A stretch of DNA of 64,000 nucleotides. Origin: Enterobacter hormaechei subsp. xiangfangensis. Lineage in GTDB: Bacteria; Pseudomonadota; Gammaproteobacteria; Enterobacterales; Enterobacteriaceae. Shown one piece after another: positions 51,761 through 60,168 of the stretch. Both the position numbers and the translations under genes were made by a program. The first letter of the stretch is position 1. Every line of letters begins with the position of its first letter. The stretch is taken from contig NZ_CP017183.1 in NCBI RefSeq assembly GCF_001729785.1, forward strand, positions 2,790,001 through 2,854,000, written 5' to 3'. The notes below the pieces were generated by a model. It searched no databases. It saw nothing but the letters and a program-made list of their open reading frames with translations, and was not told the origin of the DNA.

Positions 51761-52882
51761 ATGTCGCTGAAATTTACCAAAACTCCCCTCTCCCTGGTGC
51801 TGGCCGGTTGTCTGGTGACGGCCTTTTCCGCGCAGGCCGATATCGTCATCGGCGTGGCCGGGCCGTTCACAGGCCCGAACGCAACCTACGGCGATCAATA
51901 CTGGCATGGCGCTACGCAGGCGGCGGAAGACATTAACGCCGCCGGCGGGATCAACGGTGAGAAAATCAAACTGGTTCAGGGCGACGACGCCTGCGAGCCC
52001 AAACAGGCCGTCGCCGTTGCCAACCGCTTAGTCGATCAGGATAAGGTGAAAGCGGTCGTCGGCCACTTCTGCTCTTCGTCGACCATGCCCGCCTCCGAGG
52101 TCTATAGCGATGCCGGGATCCTCTCCATCACTCCCGGCTCAACGAACCCACTGATTACCGAACGTGGCATGAGCGACATATTTCGCATGTGCGGACGTGA
52201 CGACCAGCAGGGCCAGGTCGCCAGCGATTTTATTCTTGATAAGCTGAAAGCCAAACGGGTGGTCATCATCCACGATAAAGACACCTACGGTCAGGGGCTG
52301 GCGGATGCCACTAAAGCGGCGCTGGCGAAACGCGGCGTTAAGGAGGTGATGTACGAAGGGTTGTCCCGCGGGGAGAAAGACTTTAACGCGCTGGTGACCA
52401 AAATCGGCGCACAAAAACCGGACGTGGTGTTCTTCGGGGGCTGTCACCCGGAAGCGGGCCCGCTGGTTCGCCAGATGCGTGAACAGGGCGTGCAGGCGAA
52501 GTTCTTCTCGGGAGACTGTATCGTCAATGAAGAGATGGTCACCGCCGCCGGTGGGGCACAGTACACCAACGGTATTTACATGACCTTCGGTAAAGATCCG
52601 CGCCTGATCCCGGACGGAAAAGCCGTCATCGAGAAATTCCGCACCGGTAAATTTGAACCTGAAGGGTACACCCTCTACGCCTACGCGTCTGTGCAGGCTA
52701 TCGCGGCGGCATTCAAGGCCACGAAAGGGACGGATTCCGCAAAAGCCAGCGAGTGGCTGAAGGCCAACCCTGTCGACACGGTGATGGGTAAAAAAGCCTG
52801 GGACAGCAAAGGTGACCTCAAAGTCTCTGACTACGTGGTCTACCAGTGGGATGACAAAGGCAAATATAAAGAAGTGCCATAA
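51761..52882 (+). CDS. Periplasmic branched-chain amino-acid-binding protein (LivJ/LivK-like)
   Basis: A 373-residue substrate-binding protein with a signal peptide (MSLKFTKTPLSLVLAGCLVT, then AFSAQA before DIVIGV). The type I periplasmic fold has IGVAGPFTGPNATYG, GINGEKIKLVQGDDACEPKQAV, VVGHFCSSSTMPASEVY, the VIIHDKDTYGQGLADATK hinge strand and EGYTLYAYASVQA. The C-pair GDDAC/GHFC parallels the LivJ disulfide. It delivers leucine, isoleucine, valine or related amino acids to the co-encoded ABC transporter. I chose the ATG at 51761 (TAAGGA upstream). Confidence 0.9.
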   Translation: MSLKFTKTPLSLVLAGCLVTAFSAQADIVIGVAGPFTGPNATYGDQYWHGATQAAEDINAAGGINGEKIKLVQGDDACEPKQAVAVANRLVDQDKVKAVVGHFCSSSTMPASEVYSDAGILSITPGSTNPLITERGMSDIFRMCGRDDQQGQVASDFILDKLKAKRVVIIHDKDTYGQGLADATKAALAKRGVKEVMYEGLSRGEKDFNALVTKIGAQKPDVVFFGGCHPEAGPLVRQMREQGVQAKFFSGDCIVNEEMVTAAGGAQYTNGIYMTFGKDPRLIPDGKAVIEKFRTGKFEPEGYTLYAYASVQAIAAAFKATKGTDSAKASEWLKANPVDTVMGKKAWDSKGDLKVSDYVVYQWDDKGKYKEVP

Positions 52883-52950
52883 CGGGACGGAATCTGCTCA
52901 GCGCCGGCAGGTCTGACTGTCGGCGTAACCCTTTATTCAGGTGCGCGACC

Positions 52951-53865
52951 ATGAGTACATTCTTTCTGCAACAATTAATTAATGGCTTAACGCTGGGGTC
53001 GGTCTACGGTCTTATCGCCATCGGCTACACCATGGTGTACGGCATCATCGGTATGATCAATTTCGCTCACGGCGAAGTGTATATGATCTCCGCCTATCTC
53101 TCGGCCATTGGCCTGGCCCTGCTGGCGTTTTTTGGACTCCACTCCTTTCCGCTGCTGATCCTGGGGACGCTGGTTTTCACCATCGTGGTCACTGGCGTTT
53201 ATGGCTGGACGATTGAGCGCATCGCCTATAAGCCGCTACGCAACTCGACGCGTCTGGCGCCGCTGATTTCGGCCATCGGGATGTCGTTGATACTGCAAAA
53301 CTACGTCCAGCTCAGCCAGGGCCCGCGCCAGCAGGGCGTGCCCACCATGCTTGATGGCGTGCTGCGTTTTCACCTTGGCGAAGGGTTTGTCCAGATAACC
53401 TATACCAAAGTCTTTATCCTCATCGCCTCGTTCGCGGGCATGCTGGTGCTGACCTGGATTATCAACCGTACCCGCTTAGGACGCATGTGCCGTGCGGTAC
53501 AGCAGGATCGTAAGATGGCCTCCATCCTGGGTATCAACACTGACAGAATAATTTCGCTGGTGTTTGTTATCGGCGCAGCCATGGCCGGGCTGGCGGGCGT
53601 GCTGATCACCATGAATTACGGCACCTTTGATTTTTACGTCGGGTTTGTTATCGGCATCAAGGCCTTTACGGCGGCGGTGCTGGGCGGCATCGGCTCTTTG
53701 CCCGGTGCGATGCTTGGCGGGCTGATTCTGGGCGTCGCAGAAGCGCAATTCTCCGGGATGGTGAACTCGGATTATAAAGACGTGTTCTCGTTTGGATTGC
53801 TGGTCTTAATTCTGATCTTCCGTCCTCAGGGGCTGCTGGGCCGCCCTGTCGTGGCTAAAGTGTAA
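52951..53865 (+). CDS. Branched-chain amino-acid ABC transporter permease (LivH-like)
   Basis: A 304-residue membrane protein with about eight helices. LivH signatures: INGLTLGSVYGLIAIGYTMVYGIIGMINFAHGEVYM, RLGRMCRAVQQDRKMASILGIN (EAA-like coupling loop) and IKAFTAAVLGGIGSLPGAMLGG. Pairs with the LivM-like permease to form the channel. Starts 68 bases after the binding-protein gene; a modest hairpin (GCCGGCAGGTCTGACTGTCGGC) lies between them. Confidence 0.93.
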   Translation: MSTFFLQQLINGLTLGSVYGLIAIGYTMVYGIIGMINFAHGEVYMISAYLSAIGLALLAFFGLHSFPLLILGTLVFTIVVTGVYGWTIERIAYKPLRNSTRLAPLISAIGMSLILQNYVQLSQGPRQQGVPTMLDGVLRFHLGEGFVQITYTKVFILIASFAGMLVLTWIINRTRLGRMCRAVQQDRKMASILGINTDRIISLVFVIGAAMAGLAGVLITMNYGTFDFYVGFVIGIKAFTAAVLGGIGSLPGAMLGGLILGVAEAQFSGMVNSDYKDVFSFGLLVLILIFRPQGLLGRPVVAKV

Positions 53866-53876
53866 GGAACAACGCG

Positions 53877-55151
53877 ATGACCTCTGACGGTTTTTCCCTG
53901 AAGCGCTGCATTCTGGACGCAATTTTTTCTGGAATGATCGCCCTGATTATTTTCGGCCCGATTGCGGGTGTGATACTGGATGGTTACAGCTTTACCTTTG
54001 ACGGCCAGCGGCTGGCGTGGATTGTTGGCACGGTGATGGTGGGACGTTTTTTGCTGAGCGCCTTTTCAGCTACGGCGGCCGGAAGACGTTTACAGACGCG
54101 GTTTGAATCCGACAATGCGGGCGTGTATGTCCGGCCGCCGGCGTATAAAAGCCGCATGCGCTGGATCATTCCGCTGATTGTCACGCTGGCGATCTGCTTC
54201 CCGTTTGTAGCAACGAAATACCTTCTGACGGTTGCCATTCTCGGACTGATCTACGTCCTGCTCGGTCTTGGGCTGAACATTGTTGTTGGCCTGGCAGGGC
54301 TGCTGGATCTGGGTTATGTCGCCTTCTATGCCATCGGCGCTTACGGGCTGGCGCTCGGGTATCAGTATCTGGGGCTTGGGTTCTGGAGCATGCTGCCGCT
54401 GGCGGCGCTAATGGCCGCGGGCGCAGGCGCCCTGCTTGGCTTTCCGGTGTTGCGCATGCACGGGGATTATCTCGCCATCGTCACGCTCGGGTTTGGCGAG
54501 ATCATCCGCCTGGTGCTGAACAACTGGCTCACCTTCACCGGCGGGCCAAACGGCGTTTCAGCCCCTGCCCCAACCTTTTTTGGCCTTGAGTTTGGCCGAC
54601 GCGCCAAAGAAGGCGGCGTCCCCTTCCACGAGTTCTTCGGCCTGACCTATAACCCCAACATGAAGTTTATTTTCATCTATGCGGTACTTTTCCTGGTAGT
54701 CATGCTGGTGCTCTACATTAAACACCGGCTGACCCGAATGCCCATTGGACGGGCGTGGGAAGCGCTCCGTGAGGATGAGATTGCCTGCCGTTCCATGGGG
54801 CTGAATCACGTTCTGGTCAAACTCTCGGCCTTCACCCTGGGCGCATCGACGGCAGGTATCGCCGGGGTGTTTTTTGCCACCTACCAGGGGTTTGTTAACC
54901 CGACCTCTTTCACCTTTTTTGAATCGGCCCTGATCCTCGCCATTGTGGTCCTGGGCGGGATGGGCTCCACCGTCGGCGTCGTACTGGCCGCCTTTGTGCT
55001 GACCGTCACGCCGGAACTGCTGCGCAGCTTTGCGGAATACCGGGTGCTGCTGTTTGGCATGCTGATGGTGGTGATGATGATTTGGCGTCCTCGCGGTCTG
55101 ATCCGCATCAACCGCAGCGGATTTGCCGTGCGTAAAGGAGTGGCGCCATGA
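53877..55151 (+). CDS. Branched-chain amino-acid ABC transporter permease (LivM-like)
   Basis: A 424-residue membrane protein. An N-terminal extension of about 110 residues with two or three helices precedes the conserved core: LGLNIVVGLAGLLDLGYVAFYAIGAY, FPVLRMHGDYLAIVTLGFGEIIRLVLNNW, TGGPNGVS, MPIGRAWEALREDEIACRSMGLN (coupling loop) and ILAIVVLGGMGSTVGVVL. Same architecture as E. coli LivM (425 aa). It overlaps the next gene by 4 bases. Confidence 0.93.
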   Translation: MTSDGFSLKRCILDAIFSGMIALIIFGPIAGVILDGYSFTFDGQRLAWIVGTVMVGRFLLSAFSATAAGRRLQTRFESDNAGVYVRPPAYKSRMRWIIPLIVTLAICFPFVATKYLLTVAILGLIYVLLGLGLNIVVGLAGLLDLGYVAFYAIGAYGLALGYQYLGLGFWSMLPLAALMAAGAGALLGFPVLRMHGDYLAIVTLGFGEIIRLVLNNWLTFTGGPNGVSAPAPTFFGLEFGRRAKEGGVPFHEFFGLTYNPNMKFIFIYAVLFLVVMLVLYIKHRLTRMPIGRAWEALREDEIACRSMGLNHVLVKLSAFTLGASTAGIAGVFFATYQGFVNPTSFTFFESALILAIVVLGGMGSTVGVVLAAFVLTVTPELLRSFAEYRVLLFGMLMVVMMIWRPRGLIRINRSGFAVRKGVAP

Positions 55152-56023
55152 ACGCAACGATTTTACGTGTAGAACATCTGATGATGCACTTCGGCGGGAT
55201 CAAGGCCTTAAACGACGTCAATCTTGAGGTGCAGCGCGGCTCCATTACCGCACTCATTGGGCCTAACGGCGCGGGAAAAACGACCGTCTTTAACTGCCTG
55301 ACCGGTTTCTACAGGGCCTCCGGCGGCAACATTCTGTTCAATGCACGAAATAAAACCACAAATGTCATTCAGGTGCTCGGCCAGAAATTCCAGCCGGGCG
55401 ACTGGCTCAACCCGGCGCAGCTTGGTCAACGCCTGTTCTATAAAATGTTTGGCGGCACGCATCTGGTGAACCGCGCGGGTCTTGCGCGCACGTTTCAGAA
55501 CATCCGCCTGTTCCGCGAGATGTCCGTTGTGGAAAACCTGCTGGTGGCACAGCACATGCGCGTCAACCGCAATCTGCTGGCGGGGGTGCTGAACACCCCT
55601 GCGTATCGTCGGGCAGAAAACGATGCGCTGGACCGGGCGTTTTACTGGCTGGAGGTGGTGGATCTGGTGGATTGCGCGAACCGTCTGGCCGGGGAAATGT
55701 CCTATGGTCAGCAACGACGCCTCGAAATCGCCCGCGCCATGTGTACCGGCCCGGAGATGATTTGTCTCGATGAACCTGCTGCCGGCCTGAACCCGGTGGA
55801 GACGCACAAGCTGAGTGAGATCATCCGGTTCCTGCGCGACCACCATGACATCACGGTTTTGCTGATCGAGCATGATATGGGGATGGTGATGGGCATTTCA
55901 GATGACATCATTGTGCTCGATCACGGCGATGTAATTGCCAGAGGTAAACCGGCTGAGATTCAGCACAATGAAAAAGTGATTGCCGCGTATCTGGGCACCG
56001 ACGAAAGCGAGGTAAATCTGTGA
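55148..56023 (+). CDS. Branched-chain amino-acid ABC transporter ATPase (LivG-like)
   Basis: A 291-residue ABC ATPase. Walker A LIGPNGAGKTTVFN, the LivG-specific AGLARTFQNIRLFREMSVVENLLVAQH, signature MSYGQQRRLEIARAM (with Y in place of G in LSGGQ, common in LivG), Walker B MICLDEPAAGLNP and switch His in LLIEHDMGMV. Longer than LivG of E. coli (255 aa) through an insert near residues 60-110 (RNKTTNVIQVLGQKF and following), a known variant. ATG with GGAG upstream. Confidence 0.93.
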   Translation: MNATILRVEHLMMHFGGIKALNDVNLEVQRGSITALIGPNGAGKTTVFNCLTGFYRASGGNILFNARNKTTNVIQVLGQKFQPGDWLNPAQLGQRLFYKMFGGTHLVNRAGLARTFQNIRLFREMSVVENLLVAQHMRVNRNLLAGVLNTPAYRRAENDALDRAFYWLEVVDLVDCANRLAGEMSYGQQRRLEIARAMCTGPEMICLDEPAAGLNPVETHKLSEIIRFLRDHHDITVLLIEHDMGMVMGISDDIIVLDHGDVIARGKPAEIQHNEKVIAAYLGTDESEVNL

Positions 56024-56736
56024 GCGAACCGATGCTTCAGTTTCAGGATGTGGATGTTTTCTACGGGGTGATCCAGGCGTTGAAGCAGGTTTCGCTTGAG
56101 GTTAACAAAGGGGAAACCGTGGCCCTGATTGGCGCTAACGGCGCGGGGAAGTCAACATTACTGATGTCTGTCTTTGGTCAGCCCCGGATCCGCAACGGGC
56201 AGATCCTCTTCTGCGGCGAGGATATCAGCCACAAATCTACCCACTATGTTGCCACCGGCGGCATCGCGCAGGCACCTGAGGGACGACGCATTTTCCCGGA
56301 TATGTCTGTAGAAGAGAACCTGCTGATGGGGACAATCCCCGTCGGCAATCAGCATGCAGCGGAAGATATGCAAAGCATGTTCGACCTCTTCCCTCGCCTC
56401 AAAGAGCGACGTAACCAGCGGGCGATGACGCTTTCAGGCGGTGAACAGCAAATGCTGGCTATCGCCCGCGCGCTGATGAGCCGTCCTAAACTTCTGCTGC
56501 TGGATGAACCCAGCCTCGGCCTCGCGCCAATCGTGGTTAAACAGATCTTCCAGACGCTGCGCGAACTGGCCCGTAACGGAATGACGATTTTTCTGGTCGA
56601 GCAGAATGCGCACCACGCGCTGAAGTTGTCCGACCGCGGCTATGTGATGGTTAACGGCCAGATTCGGTTAAGCGGCAGCGGCGAGGCGTTGCTGAAGGAT
56701 CCGGAGGTGAGGAAGGCGTACCTGGGTGGAGTGTGA
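56020..56736 (+). CDS. Branched-chain amino-acid ABC transporter ATPase (LivF-like)
   Basis: A 238-residue ABC ATPase. Walker [37 protein letters not shown], signature LSGGEQQMLAIARALM, Walker B LLLLDEPSLGLAP and FLVEQNAHHAL. Starts at a GTG overlapping the previous stop (GTGA). Last gene of the five-gene operon. A hairpin about 90 bases downstream probably ends transcription. Confidence 0.93.
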   Translation: MSEPMLQFQDVDVFYGVIQALKQVSLEVNKGETVALIGANGAGKSTLLMSVFGQPRIRNGQILFCGEDISHKSTHYVATGGIAQAPEGRRIFPDMSVEENLLMGTIPVGNQHAAEDMQSMFDLFPRLKERRNQRAMTLSGGEQQMLAIARALMSRPKLLLLDEPSLGLAPIVVKQIFQTLRELARNGMTIFLVEQNAHHALKLSDRGYVMVNGQIRLSGSGEALLKDPEVRKAYLGGV

Positions 56737-56824
56737 AACGAAAAGGCTATAGTGAGAAAAACTCACAGTGATTGCCATTATTAATCGTTTTTCTGATGCG
56801 ACCGCATTCAAATATCATCTTCAC

Positions 56825-56850
56825 GACCCGCCTTTGCGCGGGTCGATAAA
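56825..56850 (+). terminator. Hairpin after the branched-chain transporter operon
   Basis: GACCCGC-CTTTGC-GCGGGTC followed by GATAAAACG. The stem is strong but the T run is missing, so confidence as a terminator is moderate. Confidence 0.55.
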
Positions 56851-56899
56851 ACGTTCAGCCGCAAACTGAATAATAATGATAAGAGGATCCGGGGCAAAT

Positions 56900-57370
56900 A
56901 TGACACTTGATGCGTTATATCAGTTATTGAAAACTGTATTACCACCTGACACCGATTCAGCCGATGATTTACAGGATTTTATGGCCATGCTTATGGCGAC
57001 GAAACATCACTCTGAGGCTCTGTCACCGTTTGCGCAGCGCGTATACATGCTATCCGTTGCCCATCGCGACCCTAAGCAAGCGGCTGCGCTGATTTCAGCC
57101 TGTCATCCTGAAGCAGGAAAGCCCCTTCCGCTGCTCGACTTCTCCGGCTGGCCGGACGTGCGTTACGCCACTTCAGGTGAATTACAGACGCCCGAGTCTG
57201 AGGACTATTTTCACAAGATTTCGTCTGCCGCCACGCTATTACGCGCGGCAATCATTGACGCTGAGCAACAGAAAAACACGCCAGCATTTTATATTCTGGA
57301 TAAGGTACTCAGCCTGAACAGCGCTTTGCCAGAACGTTATAAAAAGATGGCAAACATATCTTATTCATAA
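56900..57370 (+). CDS. Uncharacterised soluble protein
   Basis: A 156-residue protein beginning MTLDALYQLLKTVLPPDTDS from an ATG with GGGG five bases upstream; an in-frame ATG eight codons earlier has no ribosome-binding site. Predicted mostly helical with no signal peptide or membrane segment. Motifs such as HRDPKQAAALISACHPEAG and SALPERYKKMAN give no family I recognise. It converges with the LysR gene (5-base gap). No partner is evident. Confidence 0.72.
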   Translation: MTLDALYQLLKTVLPPDTDSADDLQDFMAMLMATKHHSEALSPFAQRVYMLSVAHRDPKQAAALISACHPEAGKPLPLLDFSGWPDVRYATSGELQTPESEDYFHKISSAATLLRAAIIDAEQQKNTPAFYILDKVLSLNSALPERYKKMANISYS

Positions 57371-57375
57371 CGGTA

Positions 57376-58302
57376 TTAATAAACCCGACTGTCATCGTAT
57401 TCCAGATAATCGATATCCAGCGCCGGAACGACCGGGGTATGGTTTTGCAGCCAGGCCAGAAGATGCTGAATGCTCTCTCTTTTGAGTGAATTTGTTGGCC
57501 AGACGAGGTAGTAGCCATCCCCTGTCGCAATAGCTTCCCTGAACGGCAGGCCCAGCAGGCCGCTTTTCAGGGCATCAAGCGTGAGATGCAGGTCGGCGAT
57601 AGCGATGCCGTGCCCGTTCATCGCGGCAATACTTCCCTGTTCAAGGGTATCGAACACCATACCGCTGCTCATATCGAGCCCCGGGAACAATCCTGTTCTT
57701 CGCAGCCAGCGCCGCCAGTCACGTCTGTCCGGTGAAGGATGGATCAAATCACATTGCGGAAGCCGTTGCCGGGCCGGTTCGATAAGTGATGGAGTACAAA
57801 CCGGGATAAGCCATTCATGAAAAAGCAGCTGACTTTCCGTTGTGTCACCAAAACGGCCATTACCAAGAAGGATGGCGCAGTCGTAGGGCTCAAGATTGAA
57901 ATCAACGGTATCAATGTCCATCCAGACGCTGGCAATCTCAACCTGTGGTTTTGCATGGTTGTTGCGAAAAGATCGCAGCACGTCGAGAAGCCATCTCATG
58001 GTCAGGGTGCTGGGTGCTTTTAACCGCAGCAGGTGGTTTTCACTGCGAAATGCCCGGCAGGCCCATTCAATGCTCGTGAAGCTCTCGTTCAGCTGTCCGG
58101 CAAGCACTCGCCCGGCTTCAGTGACCTCCACGCGAGGACCTTGCCTTTTGAAAAGCTCGCAGTCGAACCACAGTTCAAGGGTACGAACATGTCTGCTGAC
58201 CGCACCCGGCGTAATATTGAGCGTTTCAGCGGCTTTACTGAAGGAGTTCAACCGCGCAGCAACTTCAAACGCACGCAGTGCATACAATGGCGGTAAAGAC
58301 AT
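57376..58302 (-). CDS. LysR-family transcriptional regulator (GcvA-like)
   Basis: A 308-residue LTTR. The winged helix-turn-helix is at about 5-65 (LYALRAFEVAARLNSFSKAAETLNITPGAVSRHVRTLE), in the GcvA/AmpR-like subgroup marked by SLPPLYALRAFE. The effector-binding domain starts near 90 (LRLKAPSTLTMRWLLDVLRSF) and includes CDLIHPSPDRRDWRRWL. No adjacent divergent target is obvious: upstream lies 29 bases, then another minus-strand gene. The regulon is unknown. Confidence 0.9.
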   Translation of the reverse strand: MSLPPLYALRAFEVAARLNSFSKAAETLNITPGAVSRHVRTLELWFDCELFKRQGPRVEVTEAGRVLAGQLNESFTSIEWACRAFRSENHLLRLKAPSTLTMRWLLDVLRSFRNNHAKPQVEIASVWMDIDTVDFNLEPYDCAILLGNGRFGDTTESQLLFHEWLIPVCTPSLIEPARQRLPQCDLIHPSPDRRDWRRWLRRTGLFPGLDMSSGMVFDTLEQGSIAAMNGHGIAIADLHLTLDALKSGLLGLPFREAIATGDGYYLVWPTNSLKRESIQHLLAWLQNHTPVVPALDIDYLEYDDSRVY

Positions 58303-58331
58303 AACGTCCCTTAAATGAAAATTTCATTATG

Positions 58332-58655
58332 CTAAAACTTGTTCCGGGGCAACGCCAGCAAGTAAATTATGGAGAAAAACAATGATCCCCAATATACCGA
58401 GTCATATCGATAGGGGTCAAAATCGATATGCAAAAAGCTGCGGACAAACTCGTAGCCATTAGCAAAGATGTTTATCTGAACGGCTGCAACAGCGATTACA
58501 AACACCATATATGCGATAAATAGCGGGTATTTATGCAGCCTGTTAACTTTTAGTTTCCCGAGATAAAGCAAGAAAAAAATTGCAACAGATACAACAAAAT
58601 AGACGATGGCAGGCCAAACGGGTGGATGAAGCGAAAATTCTAATTCTTGCGACAT
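58332..58655 (-). CDS. Small three-helix membrane protein, uncharacterised
   Basis: A 107-residue protein with three hydrophobic segments at about 13-31, 44-62 and 88-103. The loops contain Arg/Lys (KLKVNRLHKYP, ending LPRNKF) and an acidic stretch (HIDFDPYRYDS). No family recognised. It follows the small ORF at 58658 by 2 bases on the same strand, so the two may be co-transcribed. Small polytopic proteins in such pairs can be immunity proteins, but nothing in the sequence proves it. Confidence 0.7.
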   Translation of the reverse strand: MSQELEFSLHPPVWPAIVYFVVSVAIFFLLYLGKLKVNRLHKYPLFIAYMVFVIAVAAVQINIFANGYEFVRSFLHIDFDPYRYDSVYWGSLFFSIIYLLALPRNKF

Positions 58656-58657
58656 AA

Positions 58658-58810
58658 TCAGTTCTCTTTAGCTATCTGGTACATCTGCCATCCCGTAATG
58701 CTCCCAGTGGTCAAATCCAGCGCCATTGCGGTTTTAGATGCCTCTTGCCAACCGTAGTTCATATCCTGTACGTTCGAGAGCTTGTCGCCGGAGAACAATG
58801 TTTTGATCAT
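58658..58810 (-). CDS. Small ORF overlapping an upstream ORF by ATGA
   Basis: A 50-residue frame beginning MIKTLFSGDKLSNV and ending MYQIAKEN, with Trp/Met-rich composition (NYGWQEASK, SITGWQM). Its ATG overlaps the stop of the 62-codon frame upstream (58807-58995) as ATGA. The frame is also open further back to an ATG at 58903. Either two coupled small genes or one gene broken by a frameshift would fit. No homology recognised. Confidence 0.45.
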   Translation of the reverse strand: MIKTLFSGDKLSNVQDMNYGWQEASKTAMALDLTTGSITGWQMYQIAKEN

Positions 58811-58995
58811 TTGTTGATACCCTTGCCCAGCCCATTTGCAAGCTCTTCCACTTTTTCTAAGGAAAATCCAAATGAAGTTATCTGCGAAGCTGCCGCAGGG
58901 CAATCGATGAAACGGAGATATAAGAATTTACGCGATAAGGAAACGCCCTCGACGCATAATGATCGAAAAATTATGGTTGTGCATGGGTCAGGCAC
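58807..58995 (-). CDS. Small uncharacterised ORF upstream of the ATGA overlap, doubtful
   Basis: A 62-codon frame (MPDPCTTIIFRSL start, NGLGKGINK end) between the tRNA terminator and the small ORF pair. Its C-terminal part (FSLEKVEELANGLGKGINK) has helical, coding-like character, while the N-terminal part is Cys-rich and less convincing. It could be a remnant of a larger gene joined by frameshift to the next frame. Confidence 0.35.
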   Translation of the reverse strand: MPDPCTTIIFRSLCVEGVSLSRKFLYLRFIDCPAAASQITSFGFSLEKVEELANGLGKGINK

Positions 58996-59036
58996 GAAAA
59001 ATAAGATTTGTTGTCAGGAAGGGGGAATTGCAGGCA

Positions 59037-59062
59037 CAAAAAAACCACCTTTCGGTGGTTTC
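59037..59062 (-). terminator. Terminator of the glyW-cysT-leuZ tRNA transcript
   Basis: On the minus strand AACCACC-GAAA-GGTGGTT is followed by a seven-T run, about 40 bases after tRNA-Leu. GAAA tetraloop. Confidence 0.92.
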
Positions 59063-59101
59063 ACGACACTGCTTATTGCTTTGATTATTCTGCTTTTCCC
59101 A

Positions 59102-59188
59102 TGGTAGCCGGAGTGGGACTTGAACCCACACAGCGCGAACGCCGAGGGATTTTAAATCCCTTGTGTCTACCGATTCCACCATCCGGCC
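59102..59188 (-). tRNA. leuZ: tRNA-Leu (anticodon TAA)
   Basis: An 87-base class II tRNA with encoded CCA. Acceptor GGCCGGA pairs with TCCGGCT; the anticodon arm GGGATTTAAAATCCC has TAA; a long variable arm (TCGGCGTTCGCGCTG region) and GGTTCAAGTCC T arm follow. Matches E. coli leuZ apart from compensatory acceptor and T-stem changes. Its variable and anticodon arms are intact. Confidence 0.97.
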
Positions 59189-59199
59189 AGGGAAGAAAG

Positions 59200-59273
59200 T
59201 GGAGGCGCGTTCCGGAGTCGAACCGGACTAGACGGATTTGCAATCCGCTACATAACCGCTTTGCTAACGCGCC
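59200..59273 (-). tRNA. cysT: tRNA-Cys (anticodon GCA)
   Basis: A 74-base tRNA with encoded CCA: acceptor GGCGCGT/ACGCGCC, discriminator T, anticodon arm CGGATTGCAAATCCG with GCA, T arm GGTTCGACTCC. Essentially identical to E. coli cysT. Eleven bases separate it from tRNA-Leu. Confidence 0.98.
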
Positions 59274-59324
59274 TTAAATCTGTTGTCTTTCGACCTGCAC
59301 CCGCAAACTGCCGATGCTTTAATC

Positions 59325-59400
<76 letters not shown>

Positions 59401-59563
59401 ATGTCATCAAGTAACTATTTAACGACTTCCTAACCACTTGATTTCATTATCGTCCGGCTAACTGTGCCGCCGTTCGATGCGTTGCATTCTACTGATATGA
59501 CGTTATGAGTCAACGTTATTTTTTGCATCTCAGGATCGTTTGCTGAAAATTAAGCCGAAACGA

Positions 59564-60112
59564 TCACTGTTCAAGCAAATCACCGCGCGCAGCGTTCAAA
59601 TATTGCAGCATTGACCACAATGTCAGCACCGCCGCAACCCACAGCAGACCAATGCCGGCCCACTCAACCCAGGCATTCGGACGCCACAGCATCCACACCA
59701 GCGCCGCCATCTGCGCAGTGGTTTTAACTTTCCCAATCCAGGACACCGCCACGCTGCTGCGTTTACCCAGCTCCGCCATCCACTCGCGCAGGGCAGAGAT
59801 AATAATCTCACGTCCAATCATGGTCGCGGCAGGCAGCGTCACCCACCAGGTATGATAATGTTCCGCGACCAGCACCATCGCGATTGCTACCATCACCTTA
59901 TCCGCAACCGGATCGAGGAATGCGCCAAAGCGGGTGCTCTGGTTCCAGCGACGCGCCAGATAACCGTCAAACCAGTCCGTCACGGCAGCGATCAGGAAAA
60001 TAAGCGCACAGGCAAAAGGCGCCCAGACGACCGGCAGGTAAAATGCCAGGACGAAGAACGGAATGAGCACAACGCGAAAGAGAGTGAGCAACGTAGGGAT
60101 ATTAAATCGCAT
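59564..60112 (-). CDS. pgsA: PgsA, CDP-diacylglycerol-glycerol-3-phosphate 3-phosphatidyltransferase
   Basis: A 182-residue inner-membrane enzyme making phosphatidylglycerol-phosphate. The CDP-alcohol phosphotransferase motif D-G-x2-A-R-x8-G-x3-D-x3-D is present in [20 protein letters not shown] followed by LDPVADK. Several membrane helices. Length equals E. coli PgsA. Lies between uvrC and the tRNA cluster on the same strand. Confidence 0.98.
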   Translation of the reverse strand: MRFNIPTLLTLFRVVLIPFFVLAFYLPVVWAPFACALIFLIAAVTDWFDGYLARRWNQSTRFGAFLDPVADKVMVAIAMVLVAEHYHTWWVTLPAATMIGREIIISALREWMAELGKRSSVAVSWIGKVKTTAQMAALVWMLWRPNAWVEWAGIGLLWVAAVLTLWSMLQYLNAARGDLLEQ

Positions 60113-60168
60113 GATGACGGTAACTGTCTGTTGTCAGTAAAATTTAGCTCTATGTTGCTACAGAGCCC

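Noticed and set aside
58745..59107. 120-codon plus-strand frame running into tRNA-Leu
   Set aside because: Overlaps the tRNA terminator and end of tRNA-Leu antisense; no homology.
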